DNA of 64,000 nucleotides from Spirodela intermedia (lineage: Eukaryota; Streptophyta; Magnoliopsida; Alismatales; Araceae), in assembly GCA_902729315.2 (NCBI GenBank), contig LR746269.1:5549501-5613500 (forward strand), in the 5' to 3' direction. The notes below the pieces were generated by a model, which had not been told where the DNA came from, searched no databases, and was given only the letters and a program-made list of their open reading frames with translations. Each line of letters opens with the position of its first letter. The stretch's first letter is position 1. Below, one piece after another: positions 36,587 to 47,635 of this stretch. Both the position numbers and the translations under genes were made by a program.

Positions 36587-37928
36587 TGTGGAATGAGATG
36601 GGGAGCTAAATTCAATAATTCTTGTCTGATAACACCCAGACAAGAAGAACCCCACAAAAGATGGCAGGAATAGAGGGGACGATCTTCTGTGTCAATGAAA
36701 AAATTAGTCAAAACGCATGGTTAAATTAAAATATCAAGCCATCTGACTCAGACCAAATCTTAAAAAATTCAAAGTAGGTCATTGTATTATTATTATTTCT
36801 AATGTGGGACTCCCTGGTTCCCATCCACATACCCACAGGGATCTTTTATTAATTATTCAGAGTTTGGGATTATTCGACCCATATAGAAATAGTGTTCTAA
36901 CCATCACTTACAGCATAAAGATAGCTGAATAAATGAAGGATAAACCAAAAATAAATTTTAAAAAAAGTAATTCCTAGTCGAGAAAAATAGTATTCTATGA
37001 TCCCATCTACAGTACAGAAATAAATCGAAACCTGATACAAGATCCATACCTTGTGCAGAAAAAATCTGACCTCCCCAACGTTCACAACAATGTCCGCCGG
37101 CAGCTCAGATACCACATATCTGCATCGTCAAGAAAGAGTTATGATCAGCGTGAGGCCAGAGTTTCTTCAACCAGACATCTGTCAGCCTTCGATCCAGACT
37201 CACGGGCATGGAGGATGATAAAATCATAGTAACCCTAAAGGGAGAGTGATATATGTTCTCGTAATCTCGGCACACCCTTCTCATTTTCCAGATCAAAAAC
37301 TCATCTTTGAATGAGAAAATGGCCGATGAGGAGCAAAAATTTGTCACATGGGGCCAAATGCCGCTGGGCGACAGCGGAAGAACCGGCGTTGGCCCCAGCA
37401 GGGCTCAGCTCCTGCTGCGCGACAAGAGCAGGGTCCTTGTCGGGCACAGAAAGCAACCCGCGGCAGCTTCACATGGTTCTTCGTCCGCGGATGTGAACCA
37501 GAGATCAGAATGGTGCCCGGATTAAAGAAATAGATCGATCCGGCTCGAATAAATAAAAACAAACGGAAGGCTAATTTAATGAAAGAGTAGAGCATCGTTC
37601 ACTCCGACGCCTACCCTTTTCCTAGAGCAGATTCTCTGAATCGGCTGGGCTCGCCCACTAAATGCATGAATTCTCGTCTTCCCCGGAACGGGGAAGAAGA
37701 GATGATTCAGATCGTGTGAACTAGAACAAAGAGAAGCCGATTCTAATGAGAAAGAACCGGAGAAATCCCCAGTTCTGTAGCGAAAGAGACCAGCGACAGA
37801 GTGCTCCCAGCACATCTCTCGGATGATCAGAAACACGAATCAGAGATTCAAGCGAGGAGGTCCCACCTGGCGTTGTCACCCTCCGCTTGGAACAGATCCG
37901 GCTTCGAGCCCAGCTTCATGAACTTCAT
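34581..37928 (-). CDS. BTB/POZ domain protein of the NPH3/RPT2 family
   Basis: Members act as substrate adaptors for CUL3 ubiquitin ligases in phototropism, auxin transport or immunity. Exons in transcript order are 37928-37867, 37119-37050, 36377-35247 and 35126-34581, giving 602 residues in frame. The N-terminus [19 protein letters not shown] leads into the BTB fold ([33 protein letters not shown]). The NPH3 domain starts near residue 190 with [19 protein letters not shown]. It continues through [19 protein letters not shown] and ends with [22 protein letters not shown] and [16 protein letters not shown]. The C-terminal tail is Gly/Ser-rich with little predicted structure, where family members carry regulatory phosphosites. 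The [11 protein letters not shown] start is shared by a large subgroup, supporting the ATG at 37928. I cannot name the ortholog. Confidence 0.93.
36394..36585. repeat. AAAT and TTA microsatellites in NPH3 intron 2
   Basis: An (AAAT)n run lies at about 36394-36418, and a near-perfect (TTA)n run of about 80 bases lies at about 36506-36585. Both are inside the second intron of the NPH3 gene. Confidence 0.95.
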
Positions 37929-38592
37929 CTCTCCTCCCCCACGGCCAATGGAAGAGAAAGCACGAGGAAGGGAAGACGGAACCAAGAAGAAGAGGGAACG
38001 CCGAACGCTTGCGCCACGGATGGGCTCGAAGCAACAGCCGCGACTTCACCACAGCTCCGCTTCCCTTGCCCGCCAAGCTTCTACCCCCCCCCCTCCCAGT
38101 GTACAGGCTCCTCTATTCTGCACGCTTCTCTCTCTCTCTCTCTCTCTCTCTCTCCTTCTCCCTCTCTCCGGCTTCCAGGAAAACAGAAGGAAGAGAAGGA
38201 TATATCACGCCAGAGAGGGGTCCAAAAATCCGCGTCCAGGAGGGAAAAAAATATCGCCCACCACGTGATGATGACGGCGATGGCGAAGTTACTGGTAATT
38301 AATTACATCGCCGCCTTCTCCTGACAACTTCTCTCCCCTTCTTTTCTCATTCCTGCAAGTTCACCCCCGAGCGGAGCACCAAAAGTGGAGAGGAATAGGA
38401 CATCCAAGGTTGCTCCTTTATGGGCGCTGCTCTCCAGACCCCGCTGTCACCCTTAGACTTGGGCAAGTGGAGGTTGAAGAGAGAGAGAAACAGAGGGAGG
38501 CGGTGGCGGCGGCTGTCCGACGTCACGGCAAGCAACGGGTAGATGAAACCGCGCTGACCTCGTACCCCTCCTACCCCCTCCTACCCCCTCCG

Positions 38593-39030
38593 ACTAAAAT
38601 AACTGGCCGGTGGATTGGACGGTGAGATATCGATGGTGTCCACGATCGGACGGTAGAGACTAACTCTTTGAGCTTTACGTAAAAATGGTTCCATGATGAG
38701 GTTACCTATACAGGACAACCACACCAGCTTCTCCAGGGGCAACCCCACAGATGGCGGAGCATCTGAATGCAGTAACAGTATGTTGACTTTTGACTTTAGC
38801 GAAGTCAAAAGGACACCTACCCCCCACCAGACCAAAATGACAGGCCGATGGATTGGACGGTGAGATATTGATGGTCTCCTCGATCGGACGGTGGAGAAGA
38901 ACTCCTTGAAGTTGACGTAAAAATTGTTCCATTATGACGTCACTTGTACATGAAAACTTGTCGCCAGGGGCAACACAAGAGATGGTGGAGCATCGGAATG
39001 CAGTAACAACATGTTGACTTTTGACTTTGA
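38593..39030. repeat. Two-copy tandem duplication with 238-bp period
   Basis: Copy one is about 38593-38830 and copy two about 38831-39030. Shared sequence includes 'tggattggacggtgagatat', 'gatcggacggt.gag', 'gacgtaaaaat.gttcca', 'ccaggggcaac', 'gatgg.ggagcat' and 'aatgcagtaac'. Both copies end in paired W-box cores 'gttgacttttgactt'. The copies are mostly alike, so the duplication is fairly recent. It lies 0.7-1.1 kb upstream of the NPH3 start. Confidence 0.85.
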
Positions 39031-40368
39031 GACACATTTCGTATTTATATTTTCCCGATTAAGCCCAAGAAGAAGAGAAAATCAGAGAGAGAGAGAGAGA
39101 GCAAAGAAATTTAGAGAGACAGGGAAAGGGGGGCCCACGTGTCGGGGGTTGCCGGCGGCGCGGCCTCCTTGACGGAGACCGCTGCCGGGTGGCGTAACTC
39201 TCTCTGAGTGCGACAGTCCACGGACTGGTCGGCTGTAGGAAAACACGAGGACGGCGACCCGGCGAGTCCGAGCTGGCGAGTCACCAGTCTGACCGGGCGG
39301 GGTCCGGCCTGCCTCAGGGGCCGGGCGGCCGGGACACATGGCTCGAGCCTGCATCATCTGTGCCTTTCAAGGTATACTTGCCACGTGGCGACAGGCCGGT
39401 TGCCCTCCCCACGCCCCCCCTGAAAGGTCAACCACGGTTGGATCCGATCTGGACTCGGGGAGGACCAGACAAATTGGGGAACAGTCCACGAGGGTCGTAA
39501 GAGAGAGAAAATGACAGGGATCCATCAAATTGGGGAACAGTCCACGAGCGAAAGTCAAAACATTGTCTACACTGTAAGGTATGGATGCTTAGACTATGAT
39601 TAATGTGGGGTCAAATTCACGGGAGGGACTGAAAGTCAACCTTTATATGGATCAAATATAAAGCTGGCCCTAATTTTATGGGCTTTTCTAAATAGGGTAG
39701 TCGCGCGGGATTGGGCTATTAGTACATGACTATGAACCGATCCGTAAAATGAATGGGCCCATAATGGGGCGGATATAGCCCATTAATGCTCCTCGGGAGT
39801 CCCAATTCAAATGGCCCATGTCAGATCGAGCCCACAGAAGAAAGTATACTCGCTTGAAACGCAGGACTGGAAACTATTGAATAAATACACATTAAATGTT
39901 ACTCGTTTACTTATTAGTATCCATTTATGACGTCGATAATGCATTTTTATTCCGTAATTTTTAAAATGGGTCAATAATATTCTCCATGCATTATCCATGA
40001 ATCTATGGGCCCAATTGACGTCCTTTTCTCTTCCTCTCCCCTTTCAAGTCCTCACACGTCACATAAATGCATAAGATATTTTAAAAAGTATTTAATATAC
40101 ATATATCATGTGTCACGTCACATTAAAAAATAGCCTTTTTTTTTAACCCATGAGACTTAAAATGTAAAAAACGTGGACTAAAAACGTTCGAACGTCCAAA
40201 ATGGGATTAATCCCAAATAAATAATATGAATATGGAGAGTTTATGTATATAGGCATCAGCTCTCTCAATGAAGAGTTTTTTTGGTGTGGGCCCAGATTTA
40301 GTCTGACCGACGGGTCAAGGAGATAGATGACCTGGAGTGGGGCTGCAGATGAAAGTTGGGAGGGAGCT

Positions 40369-40405
40369 GCCACGTGGCGGCGGGGCCCAGATTATACCTA
40401 TAAAT
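40369..40405 (+). promoter_or_regulatory. G-box and TATA box pair
   Basis: A perfect palindrome GCCACGTGGC lies at 40369-40378, and a TATA box (CTATAAATGG, 40398-40407) follows about 20 bases later. The spacing looks like a real core promoter. The next supported start codon (TMN7) is almost 600 bases downstream, so the leader would be long or spliced, or another transcript starts here. Confidence 0.5.
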
Positions 40406-40997
40406 GGACCAGGACCACAAAATATACCATCACATAAGAGAGAACACGGGCCTACCTTATTGTCTCTTTCCTCTGGTCTGAAGGCTTATTGGGTCGATTG
40501 GACGGCCCAAGTTGGTGGTGTTGATGGGACCATATTTTGGGTTAAGCCAGTGGGCCCATTAAGAAGACTGTACACAGATCTGTTAAGTCATTGGCCTGCT
40601 CGAGACAGAAGGTGGAGAGAGATTCTCAGAGAATGGCTTCTGGCTTCTGGCCGTCCATTTTGGATCTCACGATGGTCATCAGATCGGGACGTTAAATATC
40701 GAACCCACTCAGCAGTCAGTGCGGCTTCGCCAAAAAACACGTATCGGTCAAAACACGTGGGCATAAATGTAAATATGGAATTTATTTGGGGGGGGGGGAG
40801 CTGATACCGTCTTAGGCTCACCGAACGGAGAAAAAGAAAACGGGGAATCGAGCGGGCGGACGGGGAGAGCGAGATAGAGAGAGGAGAGAGAGAAATAGGG
40901 AGAGAAGCGGGGAGGGAGGGACAGATCTCAATTACTTCACGAATCTGGGGGGGGATCTACCCCGCTAGCTGAAGGCGATCTCCCTTCCCCTTCTCCA

Positions 40998-43900
40998 ATG
41001 GCGACCCCTCGGGCCATGGGGCTCCTGCCGTGGATCGTGCTAGTTCTGTTCGCTGTCCGCGCCGCAGGCTTCTATCTTCCCGGCGTCGCTCCGGCGGACT
41101 TCCAGAGGGTGAGTTTTGCGATCCCTTAGGTTTTCCGGGATCTGGTGGATCTCGATGTGGATTTCATTTGGCGGAAGACTTTCTGTGTTGGCTGTCGGCC
41201 TTAGTCCTACCTTGGTCCTTTCGTGGAATCGAATATTCGTGCTTATGTTCGTGGAGTTGGCGGGATTGTTTTTTTAACGGTATGGTGTGGTGAGATTTCG
41301 TGCTGCGGCAATTCTCACGGGGAAGTACGGCAGATTGGACACTAGTTCCTCTATTAGGTTTAACGGTCGTTAGAGTCTACAGCGGAAGACAGTTCTCTCG
41401 GTCGTCACAAGTTAGGGTTTGTCTACTTTGTTTCGTCAATCTATTTATTGCCGATATCTTTTATTATGCGTTCGAGCCAAAGCAGTGGTTTTTATTGGTC
41501 GAAATACTTTTGAGCTCTGCTCTATGTCTCTATGGTCGCAAAAAATCATAATTTGGAGTTCTAGTAGAGTTTGTGAAATATTTGAAAAGCGTGGCCAGAT
41601 TTCAATCTAGAAAGAGGGTCAAAGAGGAAGCATTCAAAAGTTTTTTTCAGCCTCTGAGCCACGCTCAACAACTGAGAAAGAAGCATGAGAGAGGTGAAGG
41701 ACTCGTTGGAAAATGGCAACACAAGATAAGAGTAAATTATATGGTAACTTAAGGCAGTTACATACGACCCCTGATAGAGTGGGAGTTCTAGATCCTATAG
41801 AAACAGTTATTACTTCAATCAGTGCCAGTAGTCTTCTTTGTTGTCTCTCTTTATTGGCTGGATCAAGAAATGGATTTCCATATTTTTGGCTAGTGAATAA
41901 GTGGAAAGGTGCATATGCTGGAACGGAAAAGGAAAACAATTAGTAAACTACAGAGAAATAGGCATACACTGTAAATAATGATGATATTTGGTTGATTCGA
42001 TTGTATCTTTAGAGGCTTTTGTATTTTTAAATCAGAGGGAATTCTCTGTTGATTGTTAATTATTAGTTTCCGATTTTCTCTGGAGGGCAATGATAAAGAA
42101 TATATTCATGATGTGATCGAATTTGAAATTTTAATTCGATTGGAGTCAATGAGCTTGTCCTATCATATCTCAAATGTATAAAAACTTTCTTAAATTATGG
42201 TCACCATTTAACATCTTTGTTCTATCACCTCTGAAAGATGCGGTTCTCATCGAAAACGTGGGTATGTTGAAGGCTTTAAGGTTTTTGATAGCTTTTAAAG
42301 TAATGCTTGTTTTAGTGGTCATTGTAGGTGTTATGGAATGACATTGGTAGCGAGAAAATGAGCAGGTGGCTGATGACATTTTTGTCAATATAGATGTGTT
42401 TGGTGGTTGTGGTAACCAGTGGGAGCCGTCAGTGAACATAAGTGCAAGGTGTCGTGTATTGGTGGTTAGGGCGTATGTGCGAACAGTCATAAGCTGTGGG
42501 TGCAGAGATGACGGCAGTGGTGTGGAAGGATTGGAGTAAGAATGGTCGTGTAGTAGCAAGCAGCAGTGAGTAGTTAGTGATGGTGTTTATGAGTCATGAC
42601 GATAGGCCATTGGTGAGGGAGGGGGGGGGGGTGCACATTGTTTGGCGGCGTGTAATCAGAGTGCTGATATTGGCAGGTAACAGATATATGCACAACTGTA
42701 CTTTTTGTAAACTTTCGGTAAATCTCCGAACTATACTTTAATTTTTAAAGCTTTCTAGCTCATTTAAGTTGAAACAAAAAAAAAGAAGAAGCATATTCTA
42801 CGCTTCAGATTTGAAACAGGGTGCTTGCCAAATAGTATGAGCCGGATCATTGCCTTACTTATGATACAAGAGCTCGAATAGGTATCATGAAAAATAGAAA
42901 GTGATGTCAACGTACGTTTGGTTTCAATTACTCAGTACTTTTATTTCTGAAATAAAAATTTATTGTGCGATAAATTTTTTCGTGAAGTTATTCTTTGCAA
43001 AATTTCTTCAAGGAGAAAGGAATTTCCTGCTTTCAATAGTCAATTGCCTTCAGTTTCATTATTTCCATTTCCAGAATGTTATAGCGATTTATAATTCGTA
43101 TGAAAATTCTTTAATAAGAGTGAAATAATCATAATAAATATCGCGTGTCATTTCTCTTTTTTAATGTTCACATTTACTAGTTTCATGGTTTATGCAAAAC
43201 TTGTGTAAGTTAGTTTTTTTGAAAAAGCCACGAGACCACCCTCTGAAACTCTTTGGTGCTATTTCTTATGATTCTTGGATGCAGAAAGACATATTGATGG
43301 TGAAAGTGAACAAGCTGACATCAGTGAAGACCCAGCTTCCATACTCGTATTATTCTCTCCCCTACTGCCAGCCTGAGGCTATAATCGACAGTGCAGAAAA
43401 TCTTGGGGAAGTTCTCCGAGGCGATCGCATAGAAAATTCAGCCTATGTGGTTAGCTGCATTTCTGATCTCCCTTCCTTATAATCAATCCTAAAAAATCCT
43501 ATGGATGCGTGCTTCTTCTAGCTGAATTTTTTTTTTTTTCTTCAACAGTTTGAAATGAGGGAGCACCAACAGTGCAGTATCGTCTGTAAAAAAAAACTCA
43601 GTGAAAAAGAAGCTAGTGAGCTGAAAGGAAAGATTGAAGATGAATATAAAGTCAATATGTAAGGCAGTTCTTTCCACTTTCTTAGGTGAATGGGTTAAGC
43701 TTCCATGGAGTTACTAATGGTGGGTATCGGTGTATTTCAGGATCCTTGACAATCTTCCTCTGGTTGTACCTGTGAAAAGGTTCGGTCAGGAGGATTTCAT
43801 AACATATCACCTTGGCTTTCGTGTTGGCATGAAGGGTCATTACGCCGGGGTAAACACTGGCCTCATCAAGAGAAGAAAAATTTGATCTTTTGTAGAAAAT

Positions 43901-45540
43901 TAATGGCTATTATAAACCGTTCTTGAATTTCTTGTGCAGAGTAATGAGGAAAAATATTTTATACATAATCACTTATCTTTTCTGGTCAAGTATCACAAGG
44001 ACGCAGAGTCAGATCTTGCTAGAATTGTGGGATTCGAAGTCAATCCCTTCAGGTATATGCCATAATTTTTCTAGTAGATTAGCGTTGACCTTTTTGGAAC
44101 ACATGAGCTCCTCTCTCTCAAACCCTTTTGTGTTGTTTTTCTTCAGTGTTAAACATGAATATGAAGGGGAATGGAATGGCAATAAAACCCGTTTGACCAC
44201 TTGTGATCCCCATCTCAAACGTTCGGTGGTGAATTCTGAGAATCCTCACGAAGTGGAAGCTAACAGCGAGATCATATTCACATTTGACGTCGAGTTTAAG
44301 GTGAGTTTGGCCCCTTTATCTCCAGATTCTGATATAGATGAGCTTCTTGCCACTGCTTTCATGCCTTCTTTCTGGTTTGCAGGAGAGTGATGTTAAGTGG
44401 GCTTCTCGATGGGACACGTATCTTCTAATGGCGGATGACCAGATCCACTGGTTCTCGATCGTGAATTCTCTGATGATCGTCCTCTTCCTCTCGGGCATGG
44501 TCGCCATGATTATGCTGCGCACACTGTACCGCGATATCTCCCAGTACAACCAGCTGGAAACCCAAGAGGAAGCCCAAGAGGAAACCGGGTGGAAGCTGGT
44601 CCACGGTGATGTCTTCCGACCGCCCACGAACTCCGACCTTCTCTGCGTCTATGTGGGCACAGGTGTGCAGTTCTCCGGGATGATCCTGGTGACGATGCTG
44701 TTCGCCGTCCTCGGCTTCCTCTCCCCCTCCAACCGCGGCGGGCTGATGACGGCGATGCTCCTGGTTTGGGTCCTCATGGGGTTGACCGCTGGGTACTCCT
44801 CGGCCCGGCTCTACAAGATGTTCAAGGGCACAGAGTGGAAGAAGATCACCCTCAAGACGGCCTTCCTCTTCCCGGGAGTGGTGTTCGTGATATTCTTCTT
44901 CTTGAACGCCCTCATCTGGGGGGAGAAGTCCTCTGGGGCCGTCCCCTTCACAACGATGTTCGCCCTGGTCTTCCTCTGGTTCGGCATCTCCGTCCCTCTG
45001 GTCTATGTGGGCAGCTACATCGGTTTCAGGAAGCCGGCCATTGAGGACCCCGTGAAGACCAACAAGATCCCCAGGCAGATCCCCGAGCAGGCGTGGTACA
45101 TGAACCCGACCTTCTCGGTGCTCATCGGAGGGATCCTACCCTTTGGGGCGGTGTTCATCGAGCTCTTCTTCATCCTCTCGTCGATCTGGCTGCACCAGTT
45201 CTACTACATCTTCGGCTTCCTCTTCCTGGTCTTCATCATCCTCATCATCACCTGTGCCGAGATCACCATCGTGCTCTGCTACTTCCAGCTCTGCAGTGAA
45301 GACTACCACTGGTGGTGGAGGTCGTACCTGACCTCGGGCTCGTCGGCGCTCTACCTCTTCCTCTACGCCACCTTCTACTTCTTCACCAAGCTAGCGATCA
45401 CAAAGCCGGTCTCCGGGATTCTCTACTTCGGCTACATGCTCATTGCCTCCTACGCCTTCTTCGTCCTCACGGGCACCATCGGGTTCTACGCGTGCTTCTG
45501 GTTCACGAGGCTCATCTACTCCTCTGTGAAGATCGACTGA
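40998..45540 (+). CDS. TMN7: Transmembrane 9 superfamily protein (endomembrane protein 70), TMN7-type
   Basis: This multispanning Golgi/endosomal protein belongs to the nonaspanin family and is involved in membrane protein sorting. Exons are 40998-41108, 43285-43449, 43549-43658, 43741-43849, 43940-44052, 44147-44300 and 44383-45540, giving 639 residues in frame (relatives about 640). A signal peptide ([17 protein letters not shown]) precedes FYLPGVAP, followed by a luminal domain of about 260 residues. Nine membrane helices follow, mostly in the long last exon ([57 protein letters not shown] and others). The C-terminus ...SSVKID ends in the KXD/E motif that retains plant TMN proteins in the Golgi. 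The first intron is 2.2 kb. Confidence 0.95.
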
Positions 45541-47635
45541 GGCGACTGCCCGGGTCAAGCAGGTTAGCTTCGATTTTACAGCGTCGGATTCAGTTTTGGG
45601 TTCTGCAGGGGTTTTTCCGGTCTTCAATCCGACGAAGTTGTTCGAGCTGCCCTGATATCTGTTCACTAGGGTTTTCAAAGTTCTTGGCGATCTCGTGGTG
45701 GAACGTGGTTGATGTTCATCTGTGACCCGGAGAAGTATCCGTTGGGTGGGTGGGGGTGTTGTTGCTGCACATTTGTTCCCTTATCTTCGATTATTTTGAA
45801 GACTTGGTTGTAGGTGTGGCTTTGGCCTTATGTAAGCAAGAACACTCGGCAGCATTTCTGGACCAGCTACTGCTTGCTTTTTTCTCCAATGTGCGCCTGT
45901 TCCGGCATGATCCCCTCACGGGCCTTCGGATTGGAAAGGTAGCTATTTATTTATTTATTTCTTTAGGTTTTACACTTCTTCATCACATCAATGCTCATGG
46001 GAACGAAGGGCTGTCCACCCTCGGCCACGTTTTGTCTGGTCTGGCCTGGACTCCGCTAGAGAGAGAGAGAGAGAGAGAGAGAGAATCAATGCTATGACTG
46101 GAGCTAGGCTATGGGCTTATCCGTCGATTGGGTACTACTGAACCTAGCCTCATGAGCATTGCTCCTCCGTTGGGGAGATTAATGTCTCTGTAAATCAAAA
46201 TGGGTAAATTAAAAAAAAAAGAAAATTGACGCTGTTTAGCCTAATCCGAAATATTTTTCTGGAAAAATGGGTAAATTAAAAAAGTTGGCCACAGTCCGTC
46301 CCTTCGTGTAAAAACCCAGGAATTCTTACGTGAATCAAGGGCCGGGCCCAAAACGCAGGCTATGGACTAGACCTCACGGACGGCTAGGACTGGGCCTTTA
46401 TTCTGAAGAGGAGGGCTTGGAACTGAGCAGAATGGGGATAAAAATCAGAGCTGCACCAGGTTTCTTTTCTTTTTGTCTTTATGATCTTGATTCTGGGGCT
46501 GGGATCTCTGGCAAAAATTGGGTCGAGTCAGGGGAATCAGGGATCTGGGCTAACTTTCCTGGCGGTCTCCTGGACACATTACCTCACCAGGGGGAGGTAG
46601 AGAGAGAGAGAGAACCGACGGCCCCTCTGTCGACCTGTCTTCACCGGCTCTTATTCTCCCTCTCATCGGCCAGTCTCCACAGGACGCGTGGGAAACAGAA
46701 TGCAAAAGAACTGGGTATTGGTTCTATCGGAGAGCTGTCGGGCCCCGCTGCCAGGAGCTAGAGAGAGAGAGACCATGTGGGCCGCCCAGTGGCTGCCTCG
46801 GCCCGAGGGACCTCCATCACCGTCACGGAGGAAATAAAGACAGGTATGCCGCGACATTATAACAAGACGACATAAACCTGTGCCTCCTCCTCTCTCTCTC
46901 TTCTCTCTCTCTCTCTCTCACACTCTCTGTCTCTGTGTCGCTTACCCCCCCCCTCCCCACGCGGAGACTCTCTCTGCGCGTCTCTCTACACATGCATGAC
47001 ACCGGCGAGCGCCACAGCGATCGGCAAACCACCGCCACCACCACCAGATAATGCCGTTGCCGAGAGCTGCCCCTCCGCCGCCGGCACGCCGCCGACGAAG
47101 CCCGAATCCCAAGCTTCCCCCCCCCCACCACACCCCCCCCTTCCTCATCTCGGCTAGCTGTAAACGATGACTGAGGAGTAAAAGTAAAAGCTGATTTCTT
47201 TCATCTCTCTTACCTACCAGCCTACCCATTCTCTCTCTATCTCTCTCACACACACACACACAGATCTCATCGTCGTTTTCTGAAGAAAGTCAAAAGGAAG
47301 ACCCACGCTTCGAGAGTGGGCCCCACTTTCCTTCCCATCTCTCCCTCCCAATAGTCCCCCCCTCCCCCTCCTCTCTTATTTTACAGAGGGACGGCGATAG
47401 CATCTTTATTATAAAGTGAAGAGAGGGAGAGAACCGGCAGCTTCTTCCCCCTCTACTCTTCCATGCTCCAACTGTAATCCAAATCCGCCTTCACTGGATG
47501 GACCCCGTTCCTTCTTCCCCCTCAAGCTTCTTCCTTACCCTTTCAGGCGCCTGCTTTTATATTCTCCTCCTCGTCCTCTCCTCGGGGTCATTAATTCCAT
47601 GGTTTCCTCTTCCCTCTCTCTCCAGCTGGTAGCAG
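45541..47635. other. Intergenic region between TMN7 and the receptor-like kinase
   Basis: No gene is supported. The left 400 bases are TMN7 3' flank. GA runs occur at 46059-46084, 46597-46612 and 46760-46772, and CT/CA runs at 46890-46920 and 47230-47262. The last few hundred bases are pyrimidine-rich leader of the kinase gene. Confidence 0.5.

Larger units (their letters stand above)
37929..40997. other. Intergenic region between divergent NPH3 and TMN7 genes
   Basis: No protein gene is supported across 3 kb. The left end is the NPH3 leader with a CT run (38129-38155). Then come the 238-bp tandem duplication (38593-39030) and a GC-rich stretch with CACGTG-type motifs (39137 and 39381). Next are a 23-bp exact direct repeat (39470-39492 and 39526-39548), several TGGGCC/GGCCCA motifs, and the TMN7 promoter. 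Confidence 0.55.

Noticed and set aside
39082-39357. A 91-codon minus-strand frame in the NPH3-TMN7 interval
   Set aside because: It is Pro/Arg/Gly-rich chance coding in a GC-rich promoter-like segment with no family resemblance.
46823-47259. Overlapping minus-strand frames upstream of the kinase
   Set aside because: They consist largely of Arg/Glu runs from GA/CT tracts and low-complexity GC sequence, with no supporting promoter or homology.
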